Assembly: GCA_007120095.1 (NCBI GenBank)
Contig: SKOM01000053.1
Span: forward strand, 1-9,314
DNA: 9,314 nt
From: Candidatus Competibacteraceae bacterium
GTDB lineage: Bacteria > Pseudomonadota > Gammaproteobacteria > Competibacterales > Competibacteraceae
Direction of reading: 5' to 3'
In this document: positions 1-5,369 of the stretch, piece after piece
How the letters are laid out: each line of letters opens with the position of its first letter
How positions within the stretch are numbered: position 1 is the first letter of the stretch
The notes under the pieces: model-generated
What the model was told of the DNA's origin: nothing
Seen by the model: only the letters and a program-made list of their open reading frames with translations
The model's database searches: none
Program-made: the position numbers and the translations under genes

Positions 1-378
1 AGCCGGCGCCAATACCACGCCGATGAGCACAAAGCCGCCGATAAAGCTGGTGACCAGGGCGACGACGTAGTACTGCAGATTCCAAAGCAGAGCGGTAAAG
101 CCCAAGAAAGTCGCCAGGCTCATGTAGTTGGAGCTCATGGCCAAGCCATTGGAGACTCCACCATAATTGCGGCCTGCGGCGAAGTAATCATCGCCTGTAG
201 AGACCCGTTTTTTCGATATCCAGCCCACCGTGAGGAAGACGGTGATCATGACAACGGTATAGATAATCCCTAATGTGGAGACCGCCCAGGACGGTTCAAA
301 CACATAGTATTCCTGCGCCCAGGCCAGGCCAGGTAGAGCGATGGCCAGTAGGGCAAGTAACCAGAATGCGGGTCTCAT
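1..378 (-). CDS. ActP-like sodium:solute symporter (SSS family), N-terminal part only
   Basis: The first 126 codons of a gene that runs off the left edge. The product should be a multi-pass inner-membrane protein using the sodium gradient to import a small organic acid or similar solute. Residues 1-21 look like a signal peptide ending AWA|QE, followed by a membrane segment at about 33-54 and the stretch SKKRVSTGDDYFAAGR (55-70). Then comes NGLAMSSNYMSLATFLG (77-93), which resembles the acetate permease ActP. The start is the ATG at 378, preceded by GGAGG six bases upstream; it overlaps the TGA stop of the preceding small gene as ATGA, which implies translational coupling. Pairing with a DUF4212 subunit is typical of the VC_2705-type symporters. 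Family assignment is firm, but the substrate cannot be told from this fragment; acetate or another carboxylate is inference. Confidence 0.88.
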   Translation of the reverse strand, partial: MRPAFWLLALLAIALPGLAWAQEYYVFEPSWAVSTLGIIYTVVMITVFLTVGWISKKRVSTGDDYFAAGRNYGGVSNGLAMSSNYMSLATFLGFTALLWNLQYYVVALVTSFIGGFVLIGVVLAPA

Positions 379-671
379 GACTGGCCTCCTGGATTGTGAT
401 CCTCGGCCTGACTGCTGAGCTCATCAATGTCCTTATCGACTTTTTCACTGGCTTCAATATACAGCCATAGAACCGGCAGTACGAAGAACCAACTGACTAC
501 CAGGGTGATCCAATAGTCGGCGGGAAAGCCCCAGATTCTCATCTCGTTCAATCCTGGAAACAGAAAATACATTGGGAAAATATGCGTCATCAGAGACACA
601 ATGATGACAGTGCCTAGTGTGACCCAGCACTGTTTTTTGTACGTGCGGTGCATGCGTTCATCGTGAGTCAT
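375..671 (-). CDS. DUF4212-type small subunit of a sodium:solute symporter
   Basis: A 98-residue protein with two probable membrane helices (about 16-37 and 51-72) and a charged C-terminal tail. The segment IWGFPADYW (46-54) matches the conserved G-F-P-x-x-x-W region of the putative symporter small subunits (DUF4212), which are encoded directly before an ActP-like permease, as here. It probably assists assembly or activity of the permease in the inner membrane; the exact role is not established. I prefer the ATG at 671 because GGAGGT lies 10 bases ahead of it. The in-frame ATG at 689 would place that same Shine-Dalgarno sequence inside the coding region. A sigma70-like promoter lies about 70 bases upstream. 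Confidence 0.85.
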   Translation of the reverse strand: MTHDERMHRTYKKQCWVTLGTVIIVSLMTHIFPMYFLFPGLNEMRIWGFPADYWITLVVSWFFVLPVLWLYIEASEKVDKDIDELSSQAEDHNPGGQS

Positions 672-738
672 TATGGTTACTACCTCCATTTAGCATTATT
701 GGATTATTCAATTTTTGGCACAGACAAAGCGCGGGCGG

Positions 739-767
739 AGTATCCTTTTTTAACCGGTCGGCGTCAA
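739..767 (-). promoter_or_regulatory. Sigma70-type promoter of the symporter operon
   Basis: On the minus strand TTGACG (767-762) and GATACT (744-739) are separated by exactly 17 bases, matching the sigma70 consensus at 5/6 and 4/6 positions. Transcription would start near 732, giving a leader of about 60 bases before the ATG at 671. Nothing else that looks like a gene lies between 690 and 941. Confidence 0.6.
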
Positions 768-873
768 CCTGTTATGCAGCATATTCATGAAATAATCATG
801 CTTTTGTGCGACTGCTTATTATCGTTCCCATACTCCTCACGGCGTTACACTCCCCCCGGGGCGGCAAGTCCGG

Positions 874-899
874 CATTCCCACGCTGGAGCGTGGGAATG
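874..899. repeat. Palindromic element with perfect 12-bp arms
   Basis: CATTCCCACGCT (874-885) and AGCGTGGGAATG (888-899) are exact inverted copies separated by two bases. Short palindromes built on the TTCCCACGC/GCGTGGGAA core recur as dispersed repeats in several proteobacterial genomes, so this is more likely a copy of such a repeat than a gene-specific operator. It lies 43 bases past the stop of copZ and could also act as a transcription barrier. No T-run follows on either strand, so it is not a canonical intrinsic terminator. Confidence 0.7.
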
Positions 900-941
900 A
901 TTTGAATTTATATTGGGAACACAACTGCTGAGCGGGATTGA

Positions 942-1151
942 TCAAGTCACCGCTTTAACCAGCTCGGCCTCATAACCGGCCTGCTCAATGGCGTGTAATA
1001 ACTGCTTGGGGTTAACGGCACTGACCACCTGCACGCGACCGTGGGTTAAATCGATGTCCACCACGGCTGCGGGATCATGCTGGTGGATGGCCGCAGTGAT
1101 TGCGGCGCTACAGTGCTGACAGGTCATACCGGTCACATTAAATTCGAGCAT
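942..1151 (-). CDS. copZ: CopZ-like copper chaperone (single HMA domain)
   Basis: A 69-residue cytosolic protein consisting of one heavy-metal-associated domain. The Cu+-binding loop GMTCQHC is at residues 8-14, with C11 and C14 as ligands, and length and fold pattern fit the CopZ/Atx1 family. It should carry Cu+ and hand it to the CopA ATPase encoded divergently 86 bases away. The start is well supported by AGAGAGG seven bases before the ATG. I see no convincing separate promoter on this strand: the best -35/-10 pair in the intergenic region is poor. Copper control is therefore inferred from the shared intergenic region and not from a site of its own. A MerP-like mercury carrier is the alternative, but the copA/cueR neighbourhood favours copper. 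Confidence 0.88.
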   Translation of the reverse strand: MLEFNVTGMTCQHCSAAITAAIHQHDPAAVVDIDLTHGRVQVVSAVNPKQLLHAIEQAGYEAELVKAVT

Positions 1152-1170
1152 AAGTGAACCTCTCTAAAGC

Positions 1171-1201
1171 TTGACATTGCCATCGTGGTAAGGAGTAACG
1201 T
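1171..1201 (+). promoter_or_regulatory. CueR-type copA promoter with 19-bp spacer
   Basis: TTGACA (1171-1176) and TAACGT (1196-1201) are 19 bases apart, the overlong spacing typical of promoters activated by MerR-family proteins. An imperfect dyad, CATTGCC (1175-1181) and GGTAAGG (1187-1193), is centred on base 8 of the spacer. This is the same placement as in the E. coli copA promoter as I recall it. Five of seven arm positions pair. A CueR gene follows copA, so Cu+-dependent activation is the natural reading. The -10 box is only a moderate match, as expected for an activator-dependent promoter. Confidence 0.75.
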
Positions 1202-1237
1202 ACCACGCTATCCAGAAGCCTTTTATAGAGTAGCTTT

Positions 1238-3535
1238 ATGTCCAGTGCAATGTCTGCGCACACCGCTTCCGAACCGACACCGATGGGTTACTCCACTGAG
1301 ACCGTAACGCTGAATATCGCAGATATGAGTTGCGCCTCCTGTGTAGGCCGCATTGAACGTAGCCTGCGCAACACCGCTGGGGTGGTTGAAGTATGGGTTA
1401 ATTTAGCCAATAAACAAGCGACGGTTGAACTGCAAGCCGAACACAGCACGGTGCAACACTTAATCGCTGCACTAGGCGCTGCGGGCTATTCGGCCACTTT
1501 AGCCGATGACGATCAAACCACTGCGGATCAGGCTCAGCAAGAGCTGCAGTCACTGCAACGCACCTTGTGGTTTGCGGCGGCGTTGACTCTGCCGATTTTC
1601 CTGCTGGATATGGGGGGGCATTTCATCCCGCCCTTGCAACACTGGCTGCACTCGCAGTTCGGGCAACATAATCTGCATCTGCTGTTTTTTGTGCTAGCGA
1701 GCGGGGTGCAGTTTGGTCCCGGTTTACGCTTTTATCGCCAAGGCTGGACGACCCTGCGTCACGGTAATCCTGATATGAACGCCTTGGTGATGTTGGGCAC
1801 CAGTGCCGCTTACGGCTACTCGGTGGTGGCGACATTTCTCCCACAGGTGCTACCTGCAGAGAGCGTGCATGTGTATTTCGAGGCCTCAGCCGTCATTATT
1901 ACCCTGGTGCTGCTGGGTCGGGTGCTGGAGGCGCGCGCCAAAGGTCGTACCAGTCAGGCCATCAGCCGTTTGTTGGGGTTACAAGCCCGCACGGCTCGGG
2001 TGGAGCGTGACGGCGAATGGGTAAATATTGCTGTAGACGCCATCGTCGTCGGCGATGTGGTGCAAGTGCGCCCCGGTGAAAAAATTCCGGTCGATGGCAC
2101 AGTCATCGACGGCGACTCCTATGTCGATGAGGCCATGATCAGCGGCGAGCCGCTACCGGTGCATAAGCAGCAGGGGGCTGAAGTCGTCGGTGGCACAGTG
2201 AATCAAAACGGTAGTTTATGCCTGCGCGTCACCCAAGTGGGCGAGAACACGGTGCTGGCGCAGATTATCCGTTTAGTCCAACACGCACAGAGTACCCGGC
2301 TGCCGGTGCAAGCGTTGGTGGATAAAGTCACCGCAGTGTTTGTGCCTATCGTCATTGGGCTGGCGGTACTGACTTTCATGGTCTGGCTATGGTTAGGGCC
2401 GCAACCGGCGCTCAGCCTTGCTGTGGTCAATGCGGTCGCGGTGTTGATTATCGCCTGTCCCTGCGCCATGGGTTTGGCGACGCCGACCTCGATCATGGTG
2501 GGTACCGGCAAGGCGGCCGAACTCGGTATTCTGTTCCGCCAAGGTCATGCGCTGCAAAGCCTGCGTGCCGTCAAAGTCATCGCCTTGGATAAAACCGGCA
2601 CGTTGACCAAAGGTCGTCCGGAGTTGACCGATTTGGAAGTCACTGAGGGCTGGGATCGCTATGACATACTGCGTTTAGTAGCCAGCGTTGAGCGCCATTC
2701 GGAACATCCGATTGCTGCTGCTATAGTGGCCGCCGCAGAGGCTCAGGGCATCGCATGGGACAGCGCCCATGACTTTAGCGCTGAACCCGGTCTCGGGGTG
2801 CAGGCGCGGGTCGGTCAGCAATCCATTGTGGTTGGGGCTGATCGCTATATGCACAAACTCGGCATCGATATCAGCCATTTGGCCAGCAGCGCTGCCCGTT
2901 TAGCACAACAAGGCAAAACGCCTTTATATGCCGCCATTGATAATCGCTTGGCCGCGATTATTGCAGTAGCTGACCCGATTAAAGACTCCAGCCCGGCCGC
3001 GATTCAAGCCCTGCACCGTATGGGGTTACAGGTGGTGATGCTGACCGGCGATCATCGCCAAACGGCAGAGGCCGTGGCCCGCCAGCTTGGCATTGATCAG
3101 GTTCGTGCTGAAGTGTTGCCCGAAGATAAAGTGGCCGTGGTCAAGCAACTGCAAGCTCAAGGGCATCAGGTTGCTTTTGTGGGCGATGGCATTAATGACG
3201 CGCCCGCCTTAGCTCAGGCCGAGGTCGGTATTGCTATCGGCAGTGGCACGGACATAGCGATTGAAAGTGCCGAAGTGGTGTTGATGTCCGGGGATGTGCG
3301 CAATGTCGCCCATGCGGTGCAACTCTCGCATGCTACCCTGCGCAACATCAAGCAAAACCTGTTTTGGGCCTTTGCCTACAACGCCAGTCTGATACCGGTT
3401 GCCGCCGGGGTGTTGTATCCACTGCTGGGGGTGCTGTTGTCGCCGATGTTGGCTGCTCTGGCGATGGCCATGTCCAGTCTTTGTGTGGTCAGTAACGCGC
3501 TGCGTTTACGCCGTTTTCAGCCATTATTAATATAA
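1238..3535 (+). CDS. copA: CopA-type Cu+-exporting P1B-1 ATPase
   Basis: A 765-residue inner-membrane ATPase that pumps Cu+ out of the cytoplasm. It has one N-terminal metal-binding domain (SCASC, ligands C32 and C35), against two in E. coli CopA, then eight expected membrane helices. The membrane copper site is CPC at 407-409, the phosphorylated aspartate is D451 in DKTGT, the SEHP motif has its HP at 490-491, TGD is at 603-605 and GDGIND at 649-654. The YN (in AFAYNAS) and the MSS motif near the C-terminus identify the Cu+ (P1B-1) subgroup and argue against Zn/Cd pumps. The ATG at 1238 follows a weak ribosome binding site (TAGAG); ATG codons at 1253 and 1283 are possible but have none better. 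All catalytic motifs are intact. A CueR-type promoter precedes it, and cueR starts 11 bases after its stop. Confidence 0.97.
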   Translation: MSSAMSAHTASEPTPMGYSTETVTLNIADMSCASCVGRIERSLRNTAGVVEVWVNLANKQATVELQAEHSTVQHLIAALGAAGYSATLADDDQTTADQAQQELQSLQRTLWFAAALTLPIFLLDMGGHFIPPLQHWLHSQFGQHNLHLLFFVLASGVQFGPGLRFYRQGWTTLRHGNPDMNALVMLGTSAAYGYSVVATFLPQVLPAESVHVYFEASAVIITLVLLGRVLEARAKGRTSQAISRLLGLQARTARVERDGEWVNIAVDAIVVGDVVQVRPGEKIPVDGTVIDGDSYVDEAMISGEPLPVHKQQGAEVVGGTVNQNGSLCLRVTQVGENTVLAQIIRLVQHAQSTRLPVQALVDKVTAVFVPIVIGLAVLTFMVWLWLGPQPALSLAVVNAVAVLIIACPCAMGLATPTSIMVGTGKAAELGILFRQGHALQSLRAVKVIALDKTGTLTKGRPELTDLEVTEGWDRYDILRLVASVERHSEHPIAAAIVAAAEAQGIAWDSAHDFSAEPGLGVQARVGQQSIVVGADRYMHKLGIDISHLASSAARLAQQGKTPLYAAIDNRLAAIIAVADPIKDSSPAAIQALHRMGLQVVMLTGDHRQTAEAVARQLGIDQVRAEVLPEDKVAVVKQLQAQGHQVAFVGDGINDAPALAQAEVGIAIGSGTDIAIESAEVVLMSGDVRNVAHAVQLSHATLRNIKQNLFWAFAYNASLIPVAAGVLYPLLGVLLSPMLAALAMAMSSLCVVSNALRLRRFQPLLI

Positions 3536-3546
3536 GGGGGGGACTG

Positions 3547-3942
3547 ATGATGAATATTGGACAAGCCGCTCAGGCCTCCGGGGTTTCGGCCAAAATGATT
3601 CGTTACTACGAACGGATCAGCTTAATCCCTGAAGCGCATCGCTCGGCTAATGGGTATCGCGTGTATGCGGATGCCGATGTTCACACTTTACGGTTCATCC
3701 GGCGGGCGCGTGATCTTGGGTTCTCTATGAGTCAAATCGCCCAATTGGTGCAGCTCTGGCACAATCAGCATCGTGCGAGCGCTGAAGTTAAACAGATTGC
3801 GTTGCAGCATGTTGGTGAGCTCGATCATAAGATCGAGCAACTGCACACCATGCGGGAAACGCTCAATCATCTTGCCCAGCACTGTCAGGGTAATGCCCGC
3901 CCCGATTGTCCTATCCTGGAGGATTTAGCTCGGGGGGGGTAA
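3547..3942 (+). CDS. cueR: CueR, MerR-family Cu+-responsive activator
   Basis: A 131-residue cytoplasmic regulator that senses Cu+ and activates copper-export genes by distorting promoters with 19-bp spacers. The N-terminus is a MerR-type winged helix (IGQAAQASGVSAKMIRYYE, 4-22), followed by the second wing region (RSANGYRVY, 32-40) and a long dimerization helix (about 80-110). The metal loop has two cysteines, C113 and C121, seven residues apart as in CueR, and ends in CPILEDL. Serine 78 fits the monovalent-metal (Cu/Ag/Au) class; sensors of divalent metals have cysteine there. The gene is cotranscribed with copA, with a strong G-rich ribosome binding site in the 11-base gap. Two consecutive ATGs (3547, 3550) are both usable. 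It converges with the CBS gene with only 8 bases between stops. Confidence 0.95.
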   Translation: MMNIGQAAQASGVSAKMIRYYERISLIPEAHRSANGYRVYADADVHTLRFIRRARDLGFSMSQIAQLVQLWHNQHRASAEVKQIALQHVGELDHKIEQLHTMRETLNHLAQHCQGNARPDCPILEDLARGG

Positions 3943-3950
3943 AGGCCTGA

Positions 3951-4340
3951 TCAGGTGTCGGCCATAGCCAGGATGGCATCCACAATGTCGTTCATGGTAA
4001 TGATGCCTGCCAGCTCATTGTTGTCCAGCACCACGACGCGGCGGCGGTCTTCACGTACCATCAGCCGCGCCAGGTATTTAACGTCCATCTCACTACCGAC
4101 CGAAATCACCGGTTTGGTATACACATCATAGACATTGATCAGATCAATATCGCCTTCTTCAGCGACGATGGTCTGGAGGATATTGGTGTAGGTGATGATG
4201 CCATGGGCGTCGTGGGCATGGCGTTTCTCTACGACCAGCGATTTGACAGTGTGTTGACGCATTAAACTCATGGCGTCACGCAGGGTCGCCATTTGCGAAA
4301 TTGTCACCACATCTTTGACCATCAGGTCTTTGACCAGCAT
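3951..4340 (-). CDS. Tandem CBS-domain protein
   Basis: A 129-residue cytosolic protein made only of two CBS domains (about 7-60 and 72-127), each ending in a typical GIIT-x(3)-I motif (GIITYTNIL at 47-55, GIITMNDIV at 112-120). Such pairs form a Bateman module that usually binds adenine nucleotides (AMP, ATP or SAM) and regulates a partner protein. There is no attached enzyme or transporter domain. AGGAG sits six bases before the ATG. The gene begins 34 bases after the PII-like gene on the same strand, so the two are very likely one operon. PII-like plus CBS pairs occur in other proteobacteria, often near a membrane protein. The target here is unknown. Confidence 0.85.
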   Translation of the reverse strand: MLVKDLMVKDVVTISQMATLRDAMSLMRQHTVKSLVVEKRHAHDAHGIITYTNILQTIVAEEGDIDLINVYDVYTKPVISVGSEMDVKYLARLMVREDRRRVVVLDNNELAGIITMNDIVDAILAMADT

Positions 4341-4374
4341 GGAATACTCCTGAATTACATGGACTCGATTAGAG

Positions 4375-4722
4375 CTACAGCTCGTCTTTAAGATGTTCCT
4401 GGAACTGTGAAATCTGACCGGTATCGATACCGGCGATATGTTCCAGGGGGATAGTAAAGATCACGCCTTTGCTTTGCGTGTTTAGATCAAGCTCGTGCGT
4501 CAAAACTTTCATAACCGTCAGGGCGAGATTTTTTTCCATGATAAACACCAACACCGACTGGCTGCCTTCAAAAGTCAGCCCGAAAAAGATTTTTTTCTCT
4601 TTGGCGCCGATACCGCGTGCATCCAGCAGTGTTACCCCACCAGCCCCGGCTTTTCGGGCAACATCAATGGCCTGTTCTTCCAGGTCTTCAGCTAGAATAG
4701 CGACGACTACAGCAAATTTCAT
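4375..4722 (-). CDS. PII-like signalling protein
   Basis: A 115-residue protein resembling the PII/GlnB superfamily. It shows an N-terminal beta strand (KFAVVVAIL, 2-10), an acidic helix with AGAGGVTLLDARG (25-37) in place of the GlnB-type region, and the short IFFGL segment (45-49). The canonical GlnB T-loop with its uridylylated tyrosine is missing, so it is a divergent PII-like protein and not GlnB or GlnK. These proteins are thought to bind nucleotides and control membrane transporters or enzymes; the partner here is not identifiable. I place the start at the ATG at 4722, because GGAG precedes it by five bases and the protein then begins at the conserved strand. The longer reading from 4746 is unlikely. 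The ribosome binding site lies in a hairpin, described separately. Confidence 0.8.
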   Translation of the reverse strand: MKFAVVVAILAEDLEEQAIDVARKAGAGGVTLLDARGIGAKEKKIFFGLTFEGSQSVLVFIMEKNLALTVMKVLTHELDLNTQSKGVIFTIPLEHIAGIDTGQISQFQEHLKDEL

Positions 4723-4724
4723 CA

Positions 4725-4741
4725 GTTTCTCCGCGAGAAAC
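4725..4741 (-). promoter_or_regulatory. Hairpin covering the ribosome binding site of the PII-like gene
   Basis: On the mRNA (minus strand) GTTTCTC (4741-4735) pairs perfectly with GAGAAAC (4731-4725) across a 3-base loop. The GGAG Shine-Dalgarno sequence spans the loop edge and the 3' arm, and the ATG lies two bases further on. Such a structure would limit ribosome access unless it is melted, coupled to upstream translation or bound by a protein. The pairing is directly seen; the regulatory effect is inferred. Confidence 0.5.
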
Positions 4742-4767
4742 CCCACCCTTCAGGCGGGGGTAGTTGA
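4729..4767 (+). mobile_element. Probable IS200/IS605-family right-end scar
   Basis: A 20-base imperfect hairpin (CCCCACC 4741-4747, then CTTCA, then GGCGGGG 4753-4759) is followed by GTAGTTGAC. This arrangement is typical of the right ends of IS200/IS605 elements that carry tnpB. The plus-strand frame across it reads LREKPHPSGGGS and a stop (4729-4767), a tail of the kind in which TnpB proteins often end. No transposase or TnpB body is present on the left, where the PII-like gene is intact, so only an end remains. It could be an excision or deletion scar or a chance resemblance. Confidence 0.45.
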
Positions 4768-4801
4768 CACCTCGTGATGATCATAGTCTCTTTAAAAATG
4801 C

Positions 4802-4949
4802 CTAGAATGCCTGCGCCCGGGCGATAGCGTAAAGCATCACGGTGACGATAAGGAAGTCCAGCACCGCTAAGCTGACGGGCGACGGTGTGCAGAGCAGATA
4901 TTAGCAAGGCTACGAACTGATCCAAGGTGAGTTTACGACCTTTGCACAT
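4802..4949 (-). pseudogene. Possible decayed gene for a small hydrophobic protein
   Basis: Two minus-strand frames here each look partly protein-like. From an ATG at 4949 one frame begins MCKGRKLTLDQFVALLISAL, and a second frame gives PVSLAVLDFLIVTVMLYAIA and closes with TAG at 4802-4804. Joined by a frameshift near 4865-4880 they would make a small protein with two hydrophobic segments. The first frame, read on without shifting, reaches a TGA at 4724-4722 that overlaps the ATG of the PII-like gene (TGATG). I do not recognise the family and there is no clear ribosome binding site. It may be a remnant of an upstream partner of the PII-like gene, or just noncoding leader. Confidence 0.22.
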
Positions 4950-4960
4950 GACAGGGCAGT

Positions 4961-4989
4961 AGTGTACGCCAATCGTCAGGCGTTGTTAA
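4961..4989 (-). promoter_or_regulatory. Candidate promoter for the PII-like/CBS operon
   Basis: On the minus strand TTAACA (4989-4984) and TACACT (4966-4961) lie 17 bases apart and match sigma70 consensus at 5/6 and 4/6. The spacer carries a short inverted repeat, ACGCC (4966-4970) and GGCGT (4979-4983), which could be an operator. If used, the transcript would have a leader of about 230 bases before the PII-like start, passing through the possible decayed gene and the IS-end hairpin. Confidence 0.45.
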
Positions 4990-5010
4990 TATTGCGCGAG
5001 GGGGTTTCAG

Positions 5011-5035
5011 GCCGAGCAGTCATTCACTGCTCGGC
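5011..5035. terminator. Strong 10-bp stem-loop between two minus-strand units
   Basis: GCCGAGCAGT (5011-5020) and ACTGCTCGGC (5026-5035) form a perfect 10-bp stem with a 5-base loop. It lies 25 bases after the DUF2892 stop and just ahead of the candidate promoter of the next operon, the position expected for a terminator. No T-run follows on either strand, so it would be an atypical or factor-assisted terminator, or an mRNA 3'-end stabiliser. Confidence 0.5.
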
Positions 5036-5060
5036 ACCGGGGAGCAATTTGGAGTCTAAC

Positions 5061-5246
5061 TTACTCAGAAGTTTTGATTTTCAGGAGGCTATAGCCGGGA
5101 CACCGACTCATTAACCCGGTTGCCAGCGGTACCACGCCAATCAGGCCCCATAAGGTCTGCGGACCGACGAAGACTAAACTCAACAGCACCAGCCCTACTA
5201 AAATACGCAAAGCCCGATCAATAGTGCCGACATTTTTGTTCATCAT
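5061..5246 (-). CDS. DUF2892 small inner-membrane protein
   Basis: A 61-residue protein with the DUF2892 pattern: NVGTIDRALRILVGL (5-19), a hydrophobic segment, then WGLIGVVPLATGL (33-45) and RCPGY (48-52). It should form two membrane helices (about 12-28 and 31-46). The same domain forms the membrane part of YgaP-type rhodaneses, so a role linked to sulfur or persulfide chemistry is possible, but no rhodanese gene is present here. AGGAG lies nine bases before the first ATG (5246); a second ATG follows directly. It appears monocistronic, with a palindrome over its promoter and a stem-loop after its stop. Confidence 0.85.
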   Translation of the reverse strand: MMNKNVGTIDRALRILVGLVLLSLVFVGPQTLWGLIGVVPLATGLMSRCPGYSLLKIKTSE

Positions 5247-5290
5247 TAGGTTGTACTCCTATAGGTAAGCGAATGACATGATGTCTTGCT

Positions 5291-5311
5291 ATCATATTAG
5301 ATGATTCTAAT
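5291..5311 (-). promoter_or_regulatory. Promoter and palindromic operator of the DUF2892 gene
   Basis: ATTAGA (5296-5301) and TCTAAT (5306-5311) are exact inverted copies around a 4-base centre. On the minus strand a good -10 box, TATGAT (5296-5291), directly follows, so a protein bound to the dyad would block RNA polymerase. No strong -35 is visible (GACTTT at 5320-5315, 18 bases away). AT-rich dyads of this style are used by ArsR/SmtB-family repressors, including the persulfide sensor BigR, which is associated with sulfur genes; assigning one here is inference. Confidence 0.45.
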
Positions 5312-5369
5312 AAAAAAGTCATCCCTATATTTGTCGATGGGCACAACACCATTGATCGGTATTAGAGAT

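Noticed and set aside
648..905. Plus-strand 85-codon open frame
   Set aside because: It begins inside the small symporter subunit gene on the other strand, runs over its promoter and the palindrome, has no ribosome binding site and shows no recognisable protein features.
1154..1190. A copZ promoter on the minus strand (TTACCA, 17 bases, TTTAGA)
   Set aside because: Both boxes are weak, and the start point would fall about ten bases from the ATG, inside the ribosome binding site area.
3943..3956. CCTGATCAGG palindrome between cueR and the CBS gene as a terminator
   Set aside because: A stem without a loop and without a T-run; too short to terminate transcription on its own.
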